DNA of 64,000 nucleotides from Epinephelus fuscoguttatus (GCF_011397635.1 NC_064760.1:33189856-33253855); one strand, 5' to 3'; positions 15,132 through 28,320 are shown, numbered from the stretch's first letter. A program made the numbers and translations. Notes: a model not told the origin generated them from the letters alone.

Positions 15132-17343
15132 TTAAATAGTAGATGTATTTGCATTCACTTTGTAGAAGCATTTGGTCCACATTGCCACCACGTTTTTGGG
15201 AATTATCATGTCAATGCCACAAAATATCAAATCAGAAAGAGAATGATTTCCATCAGCAAAATGCCTGGCCACAGCTGATTTAGGATCAGCGCGAATGGAG
15301 CTTTTGTGCTCATTGATTCTCAGTCTCAGTTGTCTCCTAGTTTTACCAATATATTGGATGCCACATTTGGTGCATACAAGAAGGTAGACAACATTTGTAG
15401 AGTTGCAAGTTATCATTTTGTTTATTTTGTATTCCTTTTTGGTAATAAAACTGCTAAATGTGTTAACCTTTTTGACATTAGAACAAGCAGCACAGTTGCG
15501 GCATGGGAAAAAGCCTGTGGCATTGTCCAGACGTCTCTGGTGGGGGGATTTTCTATGTGTGTCTGCATGCACTAGTGTGTCCCGAATGTTCTTGGCTCTG
15601 GAAAAGGAGAAAAGGGGAAGAGAGTTAAATATCTGTTTTCCAACATCATCAACAGACAGAACATTCCAGTGTTTTTTCACTACGGTACAAATGTCATACC
15701 CAAGTGGTGAACAGGTGGTATTAAATACACAAGAAAATGTTTTTTTGTTTTTTAGCTTTATCATTTGTTAACTCATTTCTGCTTTGCTCAGAGGCTCTAC
15801 ACAGTGCCTGCTCCAAGATATTTCGTGGGTATCCTCTTTCTAAGAACTGATCGAAGAGTTTGTGAGCTTCTACCTGAAAATCATCATCTCTGGTACAGAT
15901 GCGTCTCGCCCTTAAGAACTGGCTGTAGGGTAGGCCTTTTTTGAGGGGAGGGGGGTGGTAGCTGGAGTAGTGTAACAGACTATTTCTGTCAGTAGGTTTA
16001 CTAAAAAGAGTGGTGTAGATGTTGTTACCATTAAAGATTACCCATGTATCCAAAAAGCTGACTTTGTAACTGTCACATTCCATATTAAATACAATTGAAT
16101 CAATGCAACTGTTAAGATACTTTAGGAATGCATGGAGATCATTGTGGGAGCCAGTCCAAATTAGACATATATCGTCAATGTATCTTTTCCAAAACAGTAC
16201 ATGATGTGAAAAAGGATTGTTGTGGTATACATACTGATTTTCAAACCAGCCCATGAAAAGGTTAGTGTAATCAGGGGCAAAACTAGCACCCATTGCTGTA
16301 CCATGGGTTTGGAGGAAAAAGTCTGTGCCATGAAGGAAATAATTTTTTGTTAAGACGAATTTGGACATGTCAATCAAAAAATCAGTAGGAGGAACATTTT
16401 CAGGCCTAGCATCAAGAAAATACTTCAAAGCATCGAGTCCAGAGGTGTGAGGTATGTTGGTGTAGAGACATACTACATCTAGAGTGGCCAAAATCAGGTC
16501 TCCACTACTGTGTGTTACTGTAGAGAGTTGGGAGATGAAGTCTCCAGTATCTTTGAGGTATGAGGGAAGCTTCTCAACCAATGGTCTAATATGATGGTCA
16601 ACATAATTAGACAAAGGTTCTGTGAGAGAGCCAATACTCGCTATGATGGGGCGACACTTAGGAAAGCCATCAGAAAGTTTGTGCACTTTAGGTAACCCAT
16701 AAATCACTGGCTTGATGGGGAAATCAGTGAGCAGGTATTTGTACTCAGATTCACTAATATGGCCAGAAGACTTGGCTTGCTTTAGAAAACAATCAACTTC
16801 CCTTTTAAAGGACTGTGTCGGATCACATGGGAGTTTTATGTAGAAATGAACATCTGACAGCTGCCTTGTTATTTCATTAGCATACAGTTGACTATCCATC
16901 AGAGCTATCCCTCCTCCTTTATCTGTGGGCTTTACAGTAATATCATGGTTCTTAGATAGGGATGTTAGAGCAGCCAATTCACCGGCACAGCAGTTTGATC
17001 TAGAATGAGCCTTGGGTGTCTGAAAGAGTACCTCTACATCCCTTTCAACTAGCTTACAGAAAGTGTCAATATTGGCACAGTTAACCTGAGGACAAAATGT
17101 GCTTTTGCGTTTAAACTGTGTAGGAGTGTTGGTACTGGCAACATTGTTTGTATTGATAAGCAAGCTAGTTCTCTCTTTATGGTAGAAATATTTCAACTTA
17201 ATAGAACGAAAGAATTTAAAAAGTTCTATTTTCACTTGAAAAGGATTAGTAGAGGGTGTGGGCACAAAAGACAGACCTTTGTTAAGGATGGAAACACCAT
17301 CTTCAGACAGTCTCTGGTCAGACAGGTTGAAGATTAGATCCAC
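15132..17343 (-). pseudogene. Penelope-like reverse transcriptase/GIY-YIG endonuclease, one frameshift
   Basis: Copies element RNA at a nicked target. The RT part (17343-15721, 540 codons) shows NLSDQRLSEDGVSILNKGLSF near the start, PTDKGGGIALMD, KPVIYGLPKVHK, LDVVCLYTNIPH (motif A), GTAMGASFAPDYTNLFM and the catalytic YIDD in WKRYIDDICLIW. The endonuclease part (15764-15132) has VVYLLVCTKCGIQYIGKTRRQL...RINEH, the GIY-YIG layout with a downstream Arg and an H of the usual NEH type. Cys pairs (FPCRNCAAC) sit upstream, as in Penelope/Neptune/Poseidon proteins. The two parts are in different frames and overlap at an A-rich run around 15740-15750, so a single homopolymer indel probably broke one long ORF. 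No other stop is seen in either half. Confidence 0.93.
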
Positions 17344-17999
17344 TGATGGTTGCCCGCTCTGGTTTGGCTTCTTAGGAGAAATCTTCTTCCCTCTCCGGCC
17401 CCGTCTTCTCTTCTTCTGGATCCTCTGCGTTTGTTGGACTGGCCTCTGCCCACAAGAGTGCCTAAAAAATCCTCTTCGGATTCAGAGGGGAGTGAGGCAC
17501 TGGAGTTGGAGGTGTAGGAGTCGGAGTGGTCAGCTCTTCTGGCTCTGGAGTGCTTAGGCCTCTCTTTGTTCAGCAGCCAGGGATAGACCTTGCCTTCTTT
17601 GTAGTCATTGGTGTCCCTCTTGAACTTTGATATCTTGGTTTTCAGTAGTTCAAGTTGATATTTCTCAGTTGTGGCCTTCAGTTCATCTTGAATTTTCTTC
17701 AAATCAGTCTCACTGATTTTGGTCTTGAGTGTCTCTTCTACAGCAACAAGCTCTTGCTCAATTTTAGTGAGTTCTTTTTGTGTGAAGTCAATTACCAGGA
17801 CTGTTAGATCCAGTAACGCCTTGTTTAAGATTTCACACCATTTGGTGCAAAATTCCTCATTGTTGCGGCCAATTGTTGGTATCTTCTGTATACGAAGGCC
17901 TCGGGGGATTCGTGTGGCACGCACATACTCACTGAGAGTTGACCCATGGAGTTGATGTCTGGTTCTTTTCTGTTGCAGGGCTTTCAGTTGTTTCATCAA
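17334..17999 (-). CDS. Upstream ORF of the Penelope-like element, coiled-coil and basic tail
   Basis: A 221-codon frame just upstream of the RT and overlapping it by 10 nt in another frame. The middle (about residues 65-130) is charged and heptad-like (QKELTKIEQELVAVEETLK and onward), predicting a coiled coil. It is followed by a Ser-rich acidic stretch (SASLPSESEED) and an Arg/Lys-rich C-terminus (NKRRGSRRREDG). This resembles the N-terminal region of some Penelope-like proteins. Whether it is a separate ORF1, or was fused to the RT before a frameshift, cannot be decided from one copy. The first Met of the frame is used as start; the frame may begin further upstream. Confidence 0.6.
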   Translation of the reverse strand: MMKQLKALQQKRTRHQLHGSTLSEYVRATRIPRGLRIQKIPTIGRNNEEFCTKWCEILNKALLDLTVLVIDFTQKELTKIEQELVAVEETLKTKISETDLKKIQDELKATTEKYQLELLKTKISKFKRDTNDYKEGKVYPWLLNKERPKHSRARRADHSDSYTSNSSASLPSESEEDFLGTLVGRGQSNKRRGSRRREDGAGEGRRFLLRSQTRAGNHQWI

Positions 18000-18072
18000 G
18001 TCATCAGTGGACTCTGTAGGTGCAGTGAGGGTGGTGGTGCTGGGAAACAGGATAGCTTCAATCTCCTCCTAC

Positions 18073-18085
18073 TGAATTAGATAAT
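18073..18085. repeat. Target-site duplication, right copy
   Basis: TGAATTAGATAAT, matching 14585-14597. The pair sets the limits of the Penelope-like insertion. Confidence 0.85.
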
Positions 18086-20027
18086 AGAATAATTGCCTCT
18101 GAGATGTATTGGAGTTAAAGTATAAATTAGCATAAAATGGAAATCTAGTATAAGTCGTACAAATATATAGTTCAAGTTCAATAAAGAGTAAAAACAATGG
18201 TGAGCGCGATAATAAAGATAGATGCCTCTATCAAGGTTTTCTCAATATCGCCTGACATAGTTTGTTTTTACTTTGCTCTGCTGCACTATTAAAACCCAGG
18301 CAAAAGAGGTATGTTAGCATGACTACACATAAACGTGGACGTAAAATGGACTAACAACAACGTGGAATTCAAGGACATATGTCGTTGAGGGTGAAGATTA
18401 ATGAGCTGACAACTCTGTCTCTTATCAGGCAACTACAGTACTTGAGTAAATGTACTTAGTTACAGTTATCCGTTTATCAACTTTGGGTACCTACCTCCGC
18501 AGATTTAATTATTTCAAATGAATATTGTCTATCAGATTACAAGGAAATAGACATCCCACAGGTTTTCCTTCTGGACCACAACTGAAAACTGTGAAAAGAA
18601 AAAATCTGCGGGTTCTGTTTGGGTCTGCTAATTACTAACAACTTTTAACATCACCATTAACATTCAATCTGGAAAGCAAACAAGTTCTTGAGGTAATCAT
18701 TTCAATAATTGAGACATGAGGTGTCATAGTGCTTGCATCAATATAGAGCTTGTTTGTCAAAAACACTTTCCTGAGGACCCCCCAAATTCCCCACAAAGGT
18801 CAGGGCTAAGCCTCCAGTGTCCTTGAACCCTAGATATGCTCCTGCTCAGCGCCCACCACAAGCTGTATGGCTTATAATTCCATATATGTGCATGTGATTT
18901 AGTGTGCATATGGGTGATTAGGCCCATGGCGTCAAAATCTCACCGCAGCCAGGTCCCTGAAGTTGGCAACCCAGAGTTATGAGGCTTAAAACAAAGACTG
19001 GAATAAGGGGGTGGGGGGGCTCTCAGCTTTGAGGCTCAGTCCGAATGTGTTTGTATAGATTAAAGAAATGACATATAAAATGGTAATTAGTGAGCCTTAG
19101 GTTCTGCACTTTCTTCTGCCAGACAGAACCAGGCCAGATGTTAGCCTGTTTCCAGTCTTTGTACTGGGCTGAGCTCACTGACTGTTGGCTGTAGCTTTTA
19201 TATTTGACTGACACAGTATGAAATTGACCTTCTCATTTGTCAGCAAGAATGAGAACAAGTTTATTTTCACAAAATGTCAAACTACGAATTCAAAAAAAAT
19301 GGTATTTAACTGGTTCTATCAGGTCCTATTTCCCATACTGCACATATATTTAATCAAATACAAGTCCTAGTTAGTTGCTGTTTTTCCTTACGTTCTCTAC
19401 CCACAGAGACAGCATGAACATGTGACTGACAGAGGGATATGATTAACCTCAAAAAAATAACTTTAACCTCATTATTTACACTTGTCTCCCCTCATTTTCC
19501 CCCTGTCTCCCTGGCACTGTATGAAGTCCCTCTCACTACATTCCTCTGCTAATAAGGACATTCTAGCTTCCACTACTTCTTCCACCCGACAAACACAGCT
19601 TCAAAAGACAGATGAGAGCAATTTAGTGTTCATCACTCATCACTTTGACCTAGACATCCTTCGAACACTGTTACACGAGACGTTATGAAAATAAATATCC
19701 CAGCACAAGTCAAACATGTGAGGGTTATTCATGTTAGAACTCTTTCCTGGAAATATATAAAAAGAAAGAAAATTGAAGCTGTTTTAGGTCATAAATTTAT
19801 TTCGCTAATCATTCCAATAATCTGGAACTGATGAACATTTATCATACACATTTCAGATACATCAATTCAAATGAAATACAAAACAGAAACTGTACAAATG
19901 TTTGTAACGTTATCAAACTATTTCAAGGGGAATGTTTCATACCACCTTATTCATGTACAAAAAAGATAAACCAGCTTGATTGTAGAAACTGTCTGACAGC
20001 TTCATAGTCTCACATATGTGACACTCT
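18086..20027. other. Intergenic and polr1d 3' UTR
   Basis: No gene or clear repeat was seen from 18086 to about 19795. On the minus strand, AATAAA (TTTATT at 19796-19801 on the plus strand) lies 227 bp beyond the polr1d stop and is its likely polyadenylation signal. Confidence 0.5.
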
Positions 20028-23000
20028 TCACTCCATGGGCTGCTCCTGCCTCTCTTTGAACTCATTAACTCTGGCCTGGAACAAAATAAAAGAAAATGTA
20101 GTCAGAATTGGAGCCGAGACAGCGCGGGGAGCATAACATTTAATCCATGCTGACTGACTTTCCTCTCACTGTGGGACTAACGTCCAGACCCAACCAGACA
20201 ACCCAGGGTTTCTTCATGTAACCCACATGAAAATGTTATTATTCCATCAGTGGAGACGAAGGTTTGTTTCATGCTTGCCCTCCTCTGTGGAGAGGTCAGA
20301 GAGCTGGGTCGGCTTCTGAACAGAAGCCCTGTGGCGGGCAGAATCATGGACTCCTCGGCAGGGCAGAAGTCGCCAGTAGCTGACAGGGGAGGATAACTAA
20401 TGATGCTCCCTGCTCGTTACACAAGCTTTCATTACCACTGAGGGTCAGATGCCATCCAGTTTTGGTGGTGAGTCAACATAAAATATGAGCTTGTGAAATG
20501 TCTGCAAACAAGCCAAATTTTGGTCAAACTGTGTTCAACTTTAAGTCTGAGGCTGGACTCAAATATTTCAAATATCTGGATATTTTTTTTGTTGGTTAGG
20601 TTTTTAGTTTTCACTTTTGGGATTCGGGTATTTGCTTTTTTTTTCTCTCTCTCAAGGCGGCCTGCCACAAAATAAACATGTTTATTTTCTTAAATGGGTA
20701 AAATCTTCTCTCATTGTAAAACTGCATGCGGCGTATTGATTCACACACGAGCCCCTCCGAGCCCCGTTCTATTTCTGTTCATCATGAGAGCTGGTCCCTC
20801 CACCCCACCTTCCTGCTGCTAGGAGACCACTGCTGCTGGAATGTGAGCTCCGTGCCAGGGGCAGCTTGTGAGAGTCCACATGCATGCACACACACACACA
20901 TACAATGACAGGTTTAACTAGCATCATTAAACTAATGTTACCCAAAATCCTAAAGACAGACATCCCTGCTTGTTGTTTGCATGATCCTGTTTAAAGAGAT
21001 TTAAAATAAGCTAAAATCCCACATCATCATGTGTGACCCTACGTTACCTTACAATACGTGCCATGCAAAAGTGGTAATTTGCTGTAATTACACTGGTATT
21101 TCCATGTAATAGTCACAGAGGATTGTTGTTTGCATAATCCTGTACATATATTGATCAAAAATTAAAACCATAATAGCTAGAACATTCATTCTTTTTGCAG
21201 CAGAGAGCCAAAACTTCTGTCTTCAGTGATATCTTAATAACATCACTGTGCTGCGTTATGTGTGGAGCAAACCACACGAAAATGTGCAGTGGCACAAGAA
21301 GAATGAATGACGAATTTATTTATCACCGTCTTTGCACTCTACTAAAAAAATGAGCATATCTCAAAAACTAAATAATAAACATAAATCAAGTAAGTGATGA
21401 TGTGTTAAGAAATATTTTGTTTATGTTCCTACATTTTGTTTGGATCAATGTGTCTTGTTTTTATTTTGTAAAATCTGATGAAAAAACATGCCTGATTTTT
21501 GTGTTTCTTTTTTAAAAAGACGCCATTTTAATTATTTTATCAATTATTATGGTTTATTGACTTACATTACCTTTTAGCTTAGGTTGGATAGATCTTAGGG
21601 ATATGAAGCTTGACAACACAATATAGAAAAAGACCAATAAAGGCACTGGAAGACCATTTGTATTGCACAGTTCAAAGGGTTAACAGGTTTAATGACAGAG
21701 TCGAGCCATTTCAGTGTCTGTGTGATGTGTAGGGACTGTTTCACAGCTCGGAGTCAGATGTTAGCCACTGCTGTTGCGTTAGCTTGTGCTAACCAGGCAG
21801 ACACTGTGCTGAGCATTCACCAGGAAGAGAGCAGCTCCAGAGATGGATCTTTGGCGCTCCGTCTAACCCGTGTATGTCAAATCACACACTGAATCATAAA
21901 GATTACAATCTCTTCAATTTGTTTCTGCTCTTGAGTTTCACAGGGCTTTGTCAGGCGTTGTCTGGGATTTGGAGCCTTATACTATGAGAATTTATGTTCA
22001 GCACCCCCCCTCCTTGGCTTACTGCTGTCAAAGATAAGATGGCACTAAATCTTTTGCAGCTGAATACAGACGAAACAGAAAACTTGGTCATTGGCCCAGA
22101 CCACGTTTCAAAGAATTTTAGTCCCTACCTCAGTCATTAAGCCAGGAGTATAAAACCATCTGCCAGAAATTAGTGCTGTGTTTGATCACGATCTGAATTT
22201 TGACCATCACATTAAGATATTGGTTCTGTCTTTTTTTTTTTTTTGCAACTCAGAAATACTGCCAAAATTAGTCGAGCCTTGCCAAAGAGCATCATCGAGC
22301 AAAACCACCGCTTTTATCTCTTCCTGCCTGCATTACTTAACTGCTTATTTTCCTGTCTAAACGAGCCTGGAATTGCTCAACTTAATTTGGTTCAGAGCGT
22401 GGCAACTAGGCTTTTCACAAACACTAAACAAAGAGCACACATTACCCCCTTATGAATCACTTACACTGGTTTCCTATGCGCTTCAGATTTCACTTCAAGA
22501 TCCTCTTGACCATAGTCAGTGCCCTCCATGGCATGGCTCGCTCTTGTATTTTTCAGCTTATGACCCAATACTCTGCACCAAGATTACTCAGATCATCTGA
22601 TCTATTGCTCTAACATATCCCATAAAATATCCCATAAATATCACAGTCCAGTCTCAAAACAAAAAGGAACTGTGCTTTTACTGTTTAACCCCCAACACTA
22701 CAGACTCAGCTGACCTGTGCACTGATTTAAATCACTTTTATAACTTATATAGGCTGGAGTTTTTAGAAGTTTGTTGTTTGTAATTCCTCTTGATTTTATT
22801 TGTCTTTTATTTTGTTTTTTTTTTATTTAATAATGCTTTTGAGTAGCTGTTCTATAAACTGTATTTGTACTTGCTGTTGTATGCTTTGCATCATGATGCA
22901 CTTTTATCAACTGTGAAGCACTTTGGAAGCGCTGTTTTGAAAAGTGCAATATAAAAAAAGTTTATCATTATTATTATATTATGAAATCTGTCCAAACTAA

Positions 23001-26000
23001 ACCACTGCTGGACAGTTTTTCTGTCAGACGTATGAAACAGACGTGACCCAAGTATTTCTGTGAAACAGCTGTTTCTGTTACATGATATTGTGTTGTGCGA
23101 GTGTGTCATATATTTATTCATAAGCGACTGGAACTGATACACACATGTGTGCAGGGAGGAGCAGGAGAGGGATGAGAGAAATAGACATAAATTAAAAACA
23201 TTGGGTAATATGGGCCTTGCTATTTTTAGGCTATTTTGCAATACATGGAACATATCTCAATATTTTAGAAAGCTTCTCTGTGGACTAATAAAATACAAAA
23301 CTAATAAATAAACTGCAGTTATAATAAAGTTAAATAAAGTAGCTACTGTTATATATTAAAACTAAATAACGTAATGTTATAATAAAGTTAAAGGAGGTGT
23401 TACAATAATTAAATTAAAATAAATAAAAATTAAATTAAATTAAATTTCATTTAAGTGGAACTCCTGGTGGTTTTATTCTGAAGCACCCGGCTTGTCTCAG
23501 GCCCAAATATTGATGTTTCTGCTGTGACAGTTAGCTATTAGCAGTTAGTGTAAAGTTAAAGCGTTACCATGGCACCATTGAATGTAAGGATTTGCTCACT
23601 GTAAGCAGGTAACAAACTAAAAGCTCTCCAGTTCATATATCAATAATATCTGCAAGCCACACTGGTGCTCCATGGTTGCAAAATGCCACTAAATAGTCCC
23701 AGTCTGGAACCCCTGCAGATACAAACACAGGCCTCACTTGCTCACACTATCGCTTAGGAGAGATCAATCTGTATGGGCATGAGAGTCTGTGTTCAGTATT
23801 ATGTTTGTGATTCTTTTTTTTCTTCCTTCTCTGTCTGTGAGATGGAGAGAGCCCCACCCCTAAAATAAATCAATAGGTTGATAAAGTGTACTAATTTAGA
23901 AATGTATTCATAGAAAAGTAAAAATAAATAAGTACATAAATAAATTAAATGTAAAACATTTGGTGTAGCCTTGGAAGGAGGTGTCTGTAGGGAGGGAACT
24001 GGAGCCCCCCCACCACATCCTGTTTTTATGTCCTCGTGATTTCGTTTCCTTTTTATGTCATGGGTGTCATCGCCATGGGCTGTCCCCAAACCTGTATGAG
24101 GGAGCAGGCCCACTGCAGACAATCCCTTCCAATATTCGCCTGCCCCAGGCTCTCTGGGAGGGAGCCAGTCTGCTATGAGTTATGATGTTTTTGATGTTTC
24201 TCTTTTCTTTCAAGTTTATTTTGGTATTTGGGGTCAGTTTCTCTCAGTGAAAAAAAAAACTGTTAATAAAAGTGGACATACAGGCTTACCTGAAAGGTGT
24301 TGAGAACATGCTGAGAAACATCGCTGAGCTCATTCAGGCCTCTCCGCAGCAGCTCTGTGGCCGGAATTCCTCCTGAAACAGATGGCAGATATCTTTACTG
24401 AAAACATTCACGTCTGATGGTAATAACAATGACAGCCACAGATGATGCATTGCACTTTGTGAGTCAATCATCTCTCCAGGACTGAGCAAAAGGTAAACTA
24501 CTGGCTTTTATTTTTGCGCTGTCTAAGCCAACAAAGTTTGCACAAACACCTGCATTCTTATGAAGGGCTGCCAGAGAGAAATCGAAAAACAAATGAAGAG
24601 GGAGCTGCTTATCAGGGGCCCATTTCACCAAATTTGTAACATGCAAGCTGCAGTTTACAGCACGGGAAACCTTCCCCTCTTACTCCTGATTCAAAGCACA
24701 TTACATATTTAATCAATGTCACATGTATCTACAATGATGACACTGACACTAATTGCAACCTGCATGTAAGCACTGGTTCGCAAATTGCTTTCAAGGAAAG
24801 GGACCACAATCCGATCGACAAAGATGAACAGCAAAGTTAAATGACAACGAATTAGCAAACAAATACAAATTAAAAGACTTTCACAGAATATTTATCAAAG
24901 CGATGAAAGGACACTTCTGTCCTCCTCCTCCCTGGAATGATATGATAGTTTGAAATAAGTAAAAACGCAGCAGCTGATGTTGCAGCAGGTCAACAGGAAA
25001 TGAAAAATCATTGTGAATCAACCAAAAGTAATTACAACTGCACACAAGTACAAAGAGCTACTTGCTTATCTGGCTTCTTATAATTACAGACTGACCTCCT
25101 TTGCTTTATTCAATGCTGATTAAACTAAACAGGAGGTCACACTAAGCTTGAGTATATTGTTGTTGTTGATATACATGATATACAAGAAATGTGACCCAGG
25201 AAACAAATGAATGACAATAACTGTTATTTGCAGTCCTAGTGCTTTTAAGTGACATGGAGGACTTCCAACCACCCATTTTCATTGTGGTTACAGTGGGGAA
25301 CAAGCAATATAGAAATATGTGTTTGCTGAATGTCTGAAAGCACAGTGGAAATTGGGGTTTTTCCTGGTGCCTGAAAGGTAATTGTATTTTGCTGTGATGA
25401 AGCCTCCCAGCATACCGAAACTTAGTTCAACAACAAAAACATGTTGTTTTCTCAGTCTTGCAGAGTCCTTTCATGTGATGGAGCTGCTGTTATCTGTAGG
25501 CACTTTGTGCAAAGCGGATGACAGATCTATTTGTAACAGGGCGAGTGGTTTCAGTTCTGTGTGGGGAGGAACAAGACGGGGTGTGTATATGCTTGTGTTC
25601 TACTTAAAAGGCAGCCACTGGCATCTCTTGTTCGGCTTGAGTGGACAAAGTGAACACACCAGACTCCAATTTACATGTTCATCCCGCAACACAGCCTGAA
25701 AACGTTTCCTCTACAGCTGCCACATGCATGTATACATACATAGACTAACATAGATTGTAAGGAGAAGAAAAAGGAGATTGAATGACAGAGGTTTAAGGGG
25801 TGTTGCTCACCTCGTGTCTGAATGCGAAAGTTGATCTTGCTCTCAGATGGGTGGGTGATGGTGTAGCCACAAAAATCCACATCCACACTGACGGAAACAG
25901 GAAAATGAAAGCAAGATTTGTGATTAATATCAATATTTTTGGTTAAAATGGTTGAAGGCATGTTAGACGTATTACAATATTTCCACCATCAACTCGTCCC

Positions 26001-26991
26001 TGCTGACCTGAGAACAAAGACACAGCGAACAAAGTGGAACCATATTATCACTTATGAATCCCTTTGAGATAGCATTATTATGAATGGTTCAACTGACCCC
26101 TCGAGTTGTTTCTTCCAGCTGGAGTCATATCACAAACTTCCTAAATTAAGCACCAGTAATATCCTTTGTTCTTTGTACTTGCCTCTTGGGAGGAGGAGGA
26201 AGTGTTTTTAGGAACAAAACAGGTCAAACTCATGACCACAACATGCTGAATTTAAAGCAGCTGCTTGTTAAATAACACCTACGTCTTCATGATCATATAT
26301 CTGAGGGCGTTGCCCAGTGTATGGTCTTCATCATGCAGCACAAATGTCACACAGCCTTCATCAGCCCCATCAGCCTGGACCTAGAACACAAAACAAGTTA
26401 TTAAATCTAACATTACACATCCAGTTCTAAACAGAAACATCACCTCCTGAGAGACTGAGTGTGAGAGTAGGTCACAAAGAGAATGAACTGCCTCTACATC
26501 CAATACTTATTATCTCACAGATGCACACTGATAAGCGTGAGTTGCACTAATGTAACAGAGACGCTAAGGGAAACACTCGGGTCTGTGTCAATACTGCCCC
26601 CCAGTGAAGAAACTCTGACTCAGCTCTGGACTGAGACGTAAATGTAAAGTAGGAAAAGTGATAAACGTTTCTGGCAACCTTTGCTTTACATAAAACCCCT
26701 TATGATATCAGTCACAACCGGAGTCGCATTGACGTAAGCAGCTTTTAATGTAGTTTGGGTTACAGGTGGAATAACGTTAGCTGCTTTCTCACTGCTAGCT
26801 TCTGTAGCTACCCACGTGAGGCGTTCACTGGCGGTAGAAATGCTGTCGTTAGCTTCTTCAGGTGAATATTTTCTTACAGACAGATATTAACAATGAACAT
26901 TAAACGTAGCTATATAAAATATCAATAAGCATAAGGCATTTTATCTTCTTACCATCTCCAGCACTGGCTTCTTTTCGCCCTCTCCAGCCAT
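20028..26991 (-). CDS. polr1d: RNA polymerases I and III subunit RPAC2 (AC19)
   Basis: A shared small subunit of RNA polymerases I and III; it pairs with POLR1C in the assembly platform equivalent to the bacterial alpha dimer, in nucleolus and nucleus. Five exons on the minus strand: 26991-26953, 26380-26283, 25887-25811, 24372-24290, 20075-20028. All have AG/GT borders, phases fit, and the product is 114 residues. Recognised blocks are [40 protein letters not shown] and [15 protein letters not shown], nearly identical to human POLR1D apart from the divergent ends. Start [13 protein letters not shown] aligns with the internal MAEGERKTALEM of human POLR1D, so the fish start is shorter at the N-terminus. 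The mRNA heads toward ednrb2; the 5' end faces vamp7. Confidence 0.95.
22020..22980 (+). mobile_element. L2-type LINE remnant, 5'-truncated
   Basis: Broken frames preserve the region after the RT of L2/CR1-group ORF2: LQLNTDETE, then [22 protein letters not shown], and [23 protein letters not shown], matching the usual LQLVQNAAARLLT..RREHITP block. The 3' end has the typical tail CTGTGAAGCACTTTGGAAGC and ends in AAAGTTTATCATTATTATTA. Several frameshifts and a deletion make it non-functional. It lies in polr1d intron 4, antisense to that gene. Confidence 0.85.
23380..23460. repeat. AT-rich low-complexity stretch (AAATT-type)
   Basis: Repeated AAATTA/AAATAAA words in polr1d intron 4. No coding or regulatory meaning is visible. 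Confidence 0.6.
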
Positions 26992-27253
26992 GCTGCTTTA
27001 CATACCGACCTGTGCGTCAACACAGATGTGATAGGTTTTCAGCCCTGACTGTTGTCTGACAGGCAGGTAAGGACAAGGGGTTGCTTATTTGTTTTATCTA
27101 TATTGTGTAAAATATGTTTTATCAATGTATGTAAACTAGAATATTTTGGGATGGATGTTCAACTTTACATAAGAAGAAAAACGGGATAACAATTCAATTA
27201 CAGGATGAAAATATTTGCATTGTGTTGTAAAAGTAATTAGGTGGGGGAAAATA

Positions 27254-27296
27254 ATAAGATAAGATAAGATAAGATAAGATAAGATAAGATAAGATA
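27254..27296. repeat. (AAGAT)n microsatellite
   Basis: About eight AAGAT units in the polr1d-vamp7 intergenic region. Confidence 0.9.
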
Positions 27297-28320
27297 TACT
27301 TTAAATAGAATAAGAAAAAAGAGAAAAAAATAAAAATAATAATAGATAAATTAAAGATGAAATAAATTAAAATTGCTACATCAAGATGAATACAGTGACT
27401 AAAAATGGCAGACAAAGTGTTGAATAAAATAAAGTGTCATATTTTGTCATATTTTCAAAACACTATTATTTTTATTACTGGGGAAATTTACATTCACAAG
27501 TAGAGGTGGGCGGACTCCAAACCGGATTTTGAACTTTTCTATCAAGAACTACAACAATATGGCACCACACTGAGAGGCCTTAAGAATAAAAAGGCACCTT
27601 TTCATTTCTTTGATTTTGTTTTTTTCTTTGTATATAAGTATTCCTGGTATGGATAGTTTTATGTGTACATATTGCTAATGTTCTTATCTTTCTTTCAAAA
27701 TGAATTATACATAGATTTGCATGGCTGAAGCAAAAAAAAAAAAAAAATTAGTCTAGTGTCAGGAAGCTGCCACTGGAGCAGGAAAACACAGTAAGGGGGC
27801 TTCTCCTACAATGCAGACTAACGTGCACAGCATCTTTTAATTTCCAGGATGTCGATAATGAATAGTTGCTTTATTTCTTAGAAGGACCCAGAAGAGTAAA
27901 ACTTTATCCCATTATAACTAAACACTTTATGCACTGCAAAATTGTGGCATGCAGTTATGTAGACTGTAATGTTCTTTATGTTGTGTGTCTTAGCTGGTTA
28001 TTATGTCACACTGCATATAGTGGGCCCCTTAATGTAGTGTATGTTGTGGTGTTATAATGTATTGATTTCTATTTTATTAAGAACCCATCCCTGCTGTCAA
28101 GTAGGTATTAAGAGTGAGAATTATTCATGCTAACAGTGGTTCATGTGCCTGTAAGACCTAAACAAGGGCTCAAATACCCAACTAAACGGTCCTCCTCCTG
28201 TCGACATAACGTGACGTAGAATGAAAACATGTGACGATACACCACACAACAGGAAGTTAAAAATGTAGTTCTTAAAACGAAACCATATAATGGCAAACGT
28301 GGCCTTATGAATGTGGTAAG

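Larger units (their letters stand above)
14598..18072 (-). mobile_element. Penelope-like retroelement (RT + GIY-YIG) with 13-bp TSDs
   Basis: A 3.5-kb insertion flanked by identical 13-bp direct repeats TGAATTAGATAAT (14585-14597 and 18073-18085), read as target-site duplications. On the minus strand it carries an upstream coiled-coil ORF, a Penelope-type reverse transcriptase and a GIY-YIG endonuclease, then a ~530-bp 3' region with a hammerhead-like motif. No duplicated pseudo-LTR was seen at the 5' side, so the copy is probably 5'-truncated or a single-unit form. Confidence 0.9.

Noticed and set aside
15306-15771. Plus-strand ORFs over the Penelope-like endonuclease
   Set aside because: Antisense shadows; the minus strand carries the GIY-YIG domain.
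22891-23253. Minus-strand ORF of 120 aa
   Set aside because: It overlaps the L2 LINE tail and has no recognisable domain or splice support.
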